In this document: positions 57,498 through 64,000 of the stretch, one piece after another
Numbering within the stretch: position 1 is the stretch's first letter
How the letters are laid out: every line of letters starts with the position of its first letter
The notes under the pieces: generated by a model
Database searches by the model: none
What the model was told of the DNA's origin: nothing
Seen by the model: the letters and a program-made list of their open reading frames with translations, nothing else
Position numbers and translations under genes: made by a program
NCBI GenBank assembly: GCA_021014325.1
Contig: JAJGQC010000683.1
Location: 1-64,000, forward strand
Length of the DNA stretch: 64,000 bases
Source of the DNA: Plazaster borealis
Lineage: Eukaryota; Echinodermata; Asteroidea; Forcipulatida; Labidiasteridae
Reading direction: 5' to 3'

Positions 57498-57842
57498 CTG
57501 AGGATAGAGTCAAAACGCTCATTTGAGAATAGCGTAGCGTCAGTGCAAAATTGTCGTTTATCAATTTTGCAAACAAAATGCTTCGTGCAAAAACCCGGGT
57601 GCAAAAATTCCAACTTAAGACTTGTTCAGATTGTATTAATGCCACCTTGAACACAATTTAAAACCAAGTAAGTGAATAGCTGAATCTGAACTTTAAACAT
57701 TCACTCCCACTAAGGAAATCCTGTCGAACCCCTTTTTCTTTACAATAAGTACACTGGGTTATTCTACGTTCATTACTCAGCAAAGGGGACATACTGCTGT
57801 TCATCCCAAAGGACCCAGCAATATGGGTTATTGTTGTCTTGC

Positions 57843-58622
57843 TAAAGGCTGGCTCAAATAGTAGCGGCAAAAAGCCAGCGGAAGGCGACAGACGTGAACA
57901 TCCCCAAAACGTTGGCGGCTAAGCAACGGCAAAAGGGGGAAAATCAACATTCGCTGACGGGTTGGAACGACCTTCAGCGATAACACGACGGCAATGGACG
58001 AATAGCTGCGGCAGGGAACGGAGTCTAGCGAGCTAAATCGGACGTTGTCTGGGCGGCGAGTGACGATGTCTCGACGGAGCCCGGCAACAAGGAACGAGGT
58101 CAGACGGCTGGCAGCGGATTGGCTGGTGGCAAGGAACGACGACTGACGGTGGGTTGCGGCGACGACGACGTAACTCAACGGCCATCAAAGCCTGTGTGTG
58201 TGTGGGTCGTAACTAGTCGAGTTTGGCGTTCCCACAATCACATTGTTCTGGTCATCCACTCAGACAACAACTACCAACGAAATTGTGACAACCTCAAAAC
58301 GACTATAGCGAAATCGCACGGCATGGAAACATCAAGCGACTGATAATTGCGGCCGTCTGCGTCAAGGAAATGAGGGTTGCGTTCTCCAACGAAATCTGAA
58401 AGGAATCACAACGATGTTTGTTGCCGTCACAACATTTTCAATATGTTGAAAATTTGCCGACGGACGCGACTGATTATTTCGGCCGTATGCGGTCGCTAGC
58501 GGAATCGTTAGCGACAAATGACGGCAACACACGATGATTTGCGGCAAATTAAAAATTGCAATTTGCAGTTTAACGTAGTTTGCCGTGCCCCCATATTCGT
58601 CAAGATGTGAGCCAGCCTTTAG
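57843..58622. mobile_element. TIR element, 780 bp, TAAAGGCTGGCTCA ends, TA flanks
   Basis: The left end TAAAGGCTGGCTCAAATAGT and right end TGTGAGCCAGCCTTTA are inverted and both begin or end with TA, the likely target duplication. There is no transposase frame. It lies between two SLC44 exons. A related copy without its right end is at 52282-52920. Confidence 0.8.
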
Positions 58623-59078
58623 TGACACAAGTGTCACGTCGAACCAACACTCTGCTGATCAGTAACACCATAGGTTGAATCCAGTGTTCTTATCCAATAA
58701 ACCACAACAGGCCACAAACAATCCAAAAACATCAAACTTCATAAACTCTGGATTAATGTTATATCTTCTCAAATCCGTCTGTTTTGTTTTAGTTCTTCCT
58801 CACCCCGAATTATACATTGGGACTCCATTTGGAATGCATTATAATACTTCTTGTTCTGGAAGATGGCTAAGTGCAGTGTTTGAGGGAACTCGCCGGGGCA
58901 CACTAATGGGGCCTGGCGGAGCTGCGTTCCCTGTCTGACCGATTGTGTCCCAAGCCCAAGCTAGGTGTGAAGCAAACACGCCGGGGAAAAAGGGCAATGG
59001 GTGTTAGACACTTTTCCGGGAAATGTGAGGGCCCGCCCGGAAGATAGCTCAGTAGCGGCAGAACTCGCTTTTACTTAC

Positions 59079-59212
59079 CGTGAAGATAGTGGCCAAGATA
59101 GAGAACACAAGGAACGACGTCACGTTACGTTGATCTGCCTCTAACTGTATATCCATAGCATCTAGCTTATTCTTCTGCAATACATAGGTCACCCAGAGGG
59201 CTATAGTACCAC
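59079..59212 (-). CDS. SLC44A: SLC44/CTL choline transporter-like protein, exon
   Basis: A 134-base exon, acceptor TTTGTTTCAAG, donor ACG|GTAAGT. It completes a Gly codon from 63738-63842 and ends on a full codon. The peptide GTIALWVTYVLQKNKLDAMD, then IQLEADQRNVTSFLVFSILA and TIFT, gives a helix end, a charged extramembrane loop and the start of the next helix. The CTL family has the same LWW...N...FL-x-x-AI arrangement. The adjacent intron side (58861-59075) carries tRNA-like and repetitive pieces of no clear function. Confidence 0.88.
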
Positions 59213-59379
59213 CTTGAAACAAAGCAACACATAAATAAAGACACAGTTATGACAACAACTTGGACGAACATCTGAATATAACACTCTCCACTTATGTTAA
59301 AACTAGACATTGAGAATTTGTCTTTGTGTTCTTAAACAGCTGACAAAAAATGTGTGTGCATCAACTTGAACCAAAAATA

Positions 59380-59860
59380 AAGTCTAACGCTTTGTGCATT
59401 TCTTTTTTTAAGTTTCGGAGCCTTTTTTATAACGTATAGATAAAAACAAACCCAATTAGGAGTTATAATTGTATTACATATACAACTTCATCTCTATGCT
59501 TGAACCGGAAGTCAACGTAAAATTGAGTCACATTGTATGTACCGTTTCCTAAGTTTTAATTTTTTTTTTTTTAGCTCTTAAAAATCCGATGTACGGTTCA
59601 GGATTTATGATTAGTTGAATCGATAACATTAAATTCCCGATTTGAGTTGGAATAAAAAGTCGATTAAGTCAAACCATGTGGCATTTTTTAAGTCTCTGAA
59701 GTTTTTTTTTTTTTCTGATGACCTATACATGAGAAAAATCCAATGTGTGGTTCAAGAGTTTTTTTGAAATTAAATTTCATGTTCGGGTTTGAACCGAGAT
59801 TCATGGTCAAACGGTGTCATGCAATGTGTATCGTTTCTCAAGTTGTTACACGTGTCCAAT
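59380..59860 (+). repeat. Degenerate tandem repeat, about 140-148 bp unit
   Basis: T-run-containing blocks of the form CATGTGGCATTTTTTAAGTC recur near 59393, 59538, 59676 and 59824, with related flanks (AAAATCC...GGTTCA...). Copies are strongly diverged. Confidence 0.5.
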
Positions 59861-60179
59861 GTTTGGAGCTGTTCTGGTGACGTAAAATAATACAACTCTT
59901 AGAAACTCAGTACATGGATCTCAGACAAAGTGTAACAATTCACTAATGTATGCGTGTGTTATGTCAACGTTGTATGCTTATTTACATGTACTACTCTTAT
60001 ACTAACTACTGCGGTCTGCGGGCAATAGTGGCAGCGTGCTATTTGAGGCCGACGGTGAACTAGACTAGCCCTTTTCAGTTTCAATGCTCTGATTGTGTGC
60101 AGGTGTTGCGGTGCTCCACTACATAAATGGCTAAATGGTGGAGTGTCAGAGCTGAAAACATTCTCATATTGAATTCAGG

Positions 60180-60730
60180 GAGATATTGTACAGCAAGAAA
60201 GACATTGTCCAGTGAGAGAGGGTTTGTGTAACTATCAGGAAGATTTTCTACAGCAACCGGAGAGATTATGTATGTGCAAAATCCAAGGGAGATTTTCTAC
60301 AGCAACCGGAGAGATTATGTTTAACAATCGCGGAGATTTTGTACAGAAACCGGAGAGATTATGTGCAACAATCGGGGAAATTTTGTCCAACAACCGGAGA
60401 GATTATGTGCAACAATCAAGGGAGATTTTCTACAGCTACCGGAGAGACTACGTGCAACAATCAAGGGAGACTTTGTACAGCAACCGAAGAGCTTGTGTGC
60501 AACAATCGCAGAGATTTTGTAGAGAAACCGGAGAGATTATGTGCAACAATCGGGGAAATTTTGTCCAGCAACCGGAGAGATTATGTGCAACAATCGGGGA
60601 GATTTTGTACAGCAATCAGGGAGATTATGTGCATCAATCGGGGAGGTTTTGTACAGGATCAAGGAGATTATGTTCAACAAACGGGGAGATTTTGTACAGC
60701 AATCAGGGAGATCTTTGGAACTACGTTCAT
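60180..60730 (+). repeat. 22/44-bp minisatellite, about 12 dimer units
   Basis: The units are built from GAGATTTTGTACAGCAACCG and the related half GAGATTATGTGCAACAATCG, alternating head to tail as a 43-44 bp dimer. The array lies in an SLC44 intron. No stop codon appears in one frame for 184 codons (60212-60766), and other frames are open for 70-132 codons. I see no host-protein similarity, so I annotate a repeat rather than a gene. Confidence 0.92.
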
Positions 60731-61169
60731 TATGTAGAGGAACGGTATTTACATAAGTTCAGATGACCTAAAACTCAATCATGCAAGAGTATGCTGACAG
60801 TTTTAACTACAGTTTTGCGTCCCTTTCATAACTCTACGTCAGTGAGTTGGCAGCCCTGATTGGTTGACAAAACTTTCACGCGTTTGATGCGTGTGTGTTT
60901 TTTCGGCGAAGAATCTTCGCAATTACCGCATGATTTCCAATTTTACTGAATTGTGTATCCGTCTGACATCTTGATCCAAACGGGAGAGTAAAACCCTCAC
61001 AATCTACTCACTGTTTTTGAAGACTTCCATTATAGCAAGTATACATTCTTGATTCTTTTTGGGGTATAAAAACCAAGCTAACATGCATACGTTTGGCCAA
61101 CGTCGGTGAACGGCAAAGTCGGCATCAAAAAACAAACGTTTAAAAGACTTTGGATAGATTAGGGTCAGT

Positions 61170-61345
61170 TTTTAAACGTTGTACGAACGTTGGTAAACAG
61201 TATGACATACAGCAGTTACAATCACAACGTTGTCATAACTTAGTTATAATAGGGGAAACCTAACTACGGTTAATATAGGTTTTGCTAATGTCGGGTAGTG
61301 TTGTGCAGTGAAACAGGTAGTTTATCAACGTTGGCTCAAAGTAGT
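61170..61345 (+). repeat. Left part of the 101-bp tandem repeat
   Basis: GCTAATGTCGGGTAGTGTTGTG, ACGTTGGCTCAAAGTAG and neighbouring text match units at 62400-62895. It is separated from them by the fold-back element that starts at 61348. Confidence 0.6.
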
Positions 61346-61347
61346 TT

Positions 61348-62395
61348 TAAGGGCCTGTCACACCATGGCGTTTCGTCTGAACGTATGCCGACGTATACAC
61401 AAAATAGTTTGAAAATTGTCAAAGTCCGAGAACGTCCAACTTCCAAACGAATTGCATAGAAAACGTCGACGTATCCATAGCGTATCCGTAGCGTGTTGAA
61501 CGTTTACATATAGCGATGTTACACGATCACCAGGCATACGTTGTACATACATGTGCTGTCACACCTTGACGTTTTAGCCATCGTATGCCGATGTATGAAA
61601 ATTTTGGCGAATACGCTGGCGTACATCGAATAAGTTATGGGTAAGTTTTGTATGAGTTAAGAGCACGCTGAAACACGCTTGTATACGTCGTAGTAAGGCG
61701 AGGTGGTCGAGAAATGTTGTGCATGCACAAAAAAATCTCGACGTATGCCAGCTTGTGGCTCATAAGTTCCGCATAAGTTGTAGGTGAGTTATACGATCGT
61801 TGACACACGTTCACACACGTTACTTGTAAGTTAATCATAAGTCGACATACGTCGAGATAATGTCTAGCGTACCCAAAACTTATTTCTAACCTATGAGTAA
61901 CGTGCTTTGAACCTATTTTGAACGCACCTATTTCCAACGCATTTTAACGTGTGCATACGTATTTGACGTGTTCCGGACGACCACAGAACTTACCGAACGT
62001 GTTTATAACTTACAGCTACCGTACACTGGCGTATTTGCAGCTTTTAGGGGAATCGGTATATAAAAATTGGGTTCGAAGGAGGATTACTACGATATCAAGT
62101 GCAGTTATTATTTCAATCGTCGAGAGGCACCCTCTTTATAGGCTACTTCATGTGATCGTCGGCAATACGCTACCGCGCGCTATGCAGTAGTTAGACTATC
62201 GTAAGACATAAATTGTGAACGCCGACAACACGCTAAGAATTCGTTATGGAAACGTTCTATGTAAGTTACAATTACGGTATGCATACGTCCAACTCGTTAT
62301 AAAAACGCTTTGGATACGCTCAAAATTGAAAAATCCATCGTATGCCAACGTTTTAGAGAAATTTGCTTACGTCGGCATACGCTTTTAGGAGGATA
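61348..62395. mobile_element. Fold-back family element(s) inserted in the 101-bp repeat
   Basis: TAAGGGCCTGTCACACCATG and GCGTTTCGTCTGAACGTATG open a copy that matches the inverse of 44070-44240. A second related terminus, GCTGTCACACCTTGACGTTT, starts at 61554. The interior has many ACGTTGACATACG-like units. No clear right terminus was found, so the right border is approximate and two nested copies are possible. Confidence 0.6.
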
Positions 62396-62399
62396 CATC

Positions 62400-62895
62400 C
62401 TCAGGTTGTGCCGACGTCGGGGAATGTTCTACAGTCTTAAAGGTCATTTTACAACGTTAGTTCAACGTAGTTAAAATATGGGCAAATTTACGTCTGCACC
62501 AATAGGTTATGCCAACGTCGGGAATTGTTGTGCCGTAAACTTGTCGATTTCTAACGTTGGGATAACGTAGTTATAATGTGGGCAACCTTACATGCGCGTC
62601 CCAATGTTGTGCCAACGTCAGAAAATGTTGTGCAGTCTAAGAGGTCACTTTACAACGTTAGTACAATGTAGTTTAAATACGGACAACCTAACGTATGTAT
62701 CCATAGGTTATGCCAAAGTTGGGAATTTTTGCCGTTGAACAGTTCGATCTTTAATTAACATTGGCTTAACGTAGTCATAATGTGGCGACCTAAAGTTGTC
62801 CTAAGGCTGTACCAATGTCAGGGAATTGTGTGTACAGTCTTGAAGGTCACTTTACAACCAATATAACATTCACACGTTGGCCCAACGTTGAAATA
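62400..62895 (+). repeat. 101-bp tandem repeat, 5 copies
   Basis: Units carry GTGCCAACGTCGGGAATTGT, then a GGTCACTTTACAACGTTAG or GTCGATTTCTAACGTTGG variant, and AACGTAGTTATAATGTGGGC. Unit starts near 62408, 62510, 62610, 62711 and 62812. Alternate units are more alike, suggesting a 202-bp higher-order unit. Confidence 0.85.
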
Positions 62896-63545
62896 AATGC
62901 AAATTTGTGTGTAATTCCTCTTTGACAGCACCAAAACAAATCATTCGGAAATGTAAAAAAAAAGTCGAGTTTTTTTTTTACTTTTGTGGATATTTCGTCT
63001 GTTAGAAAAACATGAACACCAATTTTACGAAACGAACATGAGTTATTCCGATATGACAATTAGAAGTGAACCATTTTAATTTAAAACGGTGTGAGCCATG
63101 ACTGGGAAGTCTGCGGATCCTCGACTATATAAATACAAGACATGTCGTGCACAAGGATGTTCTAATATAGGCTTGTACATGTTGTAGTTAGAATGCATTT
63201 AGTCAATTAGTTTTAATTATCATAACTGATAAGTATAAACCAACATTCACTAATTACTCGGATTAATCACAACAAATTTAATCTCACTTTGTATAATATA
63301 CGTATCTAGGGATGTGTGCAGTCATATTGTGGTGTCATTGCGTCGGGTTCTACCGTCCTATTCATGTGGATACATGTTTACTAAGTATTCGGTTGTTACT
63401 TTCTTGCAGGGACAGGAAGAAGTGAAGATAGTTGAACTTTCAAGAATCGTCTCCAGCGACTATTATTCATATTTGTTTTACCCTTGAGAGAAGTGCCACT
63501 TTCCTGACAGAGAGGTCACATGCCCTCGACCCCGAAGATCGTAAC

Positions 63546-63568
63546 GCCGCCCCCCCCCCCCCCCCCCA
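63546..63568 (+). repeat. C homopolymer and flanking low-complexity stretch
   Basis: A long run of C interrupted by a G lies near 63548-63567. Open frames through it encode poly-Pro or poly-Gly and are artefacts. Confidence 0.8.
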
Positions 63569-63737
63569 TTCTCGACGGGATCGCCCTCTGGCGTCTCCCG
63601 ACAAACATAATAGGACACACGTTTCCATTTAGGGATATTTTTTATAATTTGTTCACCGAACAATTTGTTTCGTTCAGGGAACATCTTGCAGCATCAGGGA
63701 GAGTTGGCAAGTGTGGGGTGTGTTTGTCCCTACTTAC

Positions 63738-63842
63738 CAATGACACAGACGTTAACAACGATGTACATGAACGAAACGATGTAGTCGACCGAACCGATGT
63801 GATGAAAATAACGAATCAAGAAGAGTATGATGAAGGCCAGCA
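63738..63842 (-). CDS. SLC44A: SLC44/CTL choline transporter-like protein, first exon in window
   Basis: A 105-base exon, acceptor TTTCTTTGACAG, donor ATTG|GTAAGT, entering two bases into a codon boundary (TG|CTG) and leaving one base of a Gly codon. The peptide LAFIILFLIRYFHHIGSVDY, then IVSFMYIVVNVCVIG, is two hydrophobic stretches around a short charged turn. It fits the CTL region LSLLFILLLRLVAGPLV that follows the large extracellular loop. Earlier exons (the N-terminus and first helix) lie beyond 64000. Family members are plasma-membrane or mitochondrial transporters of choline-type solutes; which paralogue this is cannot be decided, although the VAAIN and VP segments resemble SLC44A1. 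Confidence 0.8.
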
Positions 63843-64000
63843 CTGTCAAAGAAAATAAGTCAAACAAATGATCAAAATAAATTTGCATCTGGGCTACACA
63901 ACTTATTTAGTTTTACCCATACACCGTGGTGTGTAAAAGCACAAACTACTCGGTGCATCTAGCTACACTGTAAAAACAGCGTTTAGATTTTAAACACATA

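Noticed and set aside
60212..60766. Repeat-encoded 184-codon protein as a real gene
   Set aside because: The frame is open only because the 22-bp unit lacks stops; several frames are open and no transcript evidence can be seen. Kept as a finding.

Overview
This is a stretch of animal nuclear DNA: AT-rich, intron-bearing, with no prokaryotic gene organisation. The mixture of a CR1-like LINE, a DIRS-type tyrosine-recombinase retroelement, tRNA-derived short repeats and many palindromic TA-flanked MITEs suggests a marine invertebrate, most likely a deuterostome such as an echinoderm or hemichordate. That placement is inference from repeat style; nothing in the window identifies the species.

Layout. 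1-250: tandem hairpin repeats. 1.5-5.0 kb: near-complete CR1-like LINE on the minus strand, broken by three frameshifts. 5.0-7.3 kb: nested MITEs and a LINE tail. 8.06-9.20 kb: large fold-back element. 9.6-9.9 kb: LINE 3' fragment with an inverted repeat. 10.0-14.6 kb: palindromic MITE, degenerate tandem repeats and a tRNA-like relic. 15.0-17.05 kb: minus-strand relic of a multi-copy uncharacterised protein family. 19.1-19.7 kb: tRNA-like sequence, 41-bp tandem repeat, then a tRNA-Leu-like sequence. 21.2-21.95 kb: two MITEs. 24.06-31.94 kb: DIRS-like retroelement with inverted terminal repeats, split at the catalytic YLDD codons of its reverse transcriptase by a 2.7-kb transposon with a visible target-site duplication. 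32-40 kb: repeats and MITEs, including a clear nested insertion.

40.77-63.84 kb (minus strand) holds the only host gene I can support: the C-terminal part of an SLC44/choline-transporter-like membrane protein. Seven exons have canonical splice sites and compatible phases wherever adjacent exons were both found. The 5' end lies beyond the right edge. One middle exon (expected between 42.8 and 55.5 kb) and the last coding exon were not found. The introns are filled with LINE fragments, TIR elements and several tandem repeats, including a 22/44-bp minisatellite that keeps a 184-codon frame open.

No rRNA, CRISPR or operon-like structure is visible. The rest of the window is non-coding and repeat-derived. 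Most open frames of 60-110 codons here show no homology I recognise and are not annotated. Element names and boundaries come from reading the sequence by eye; no search was run.
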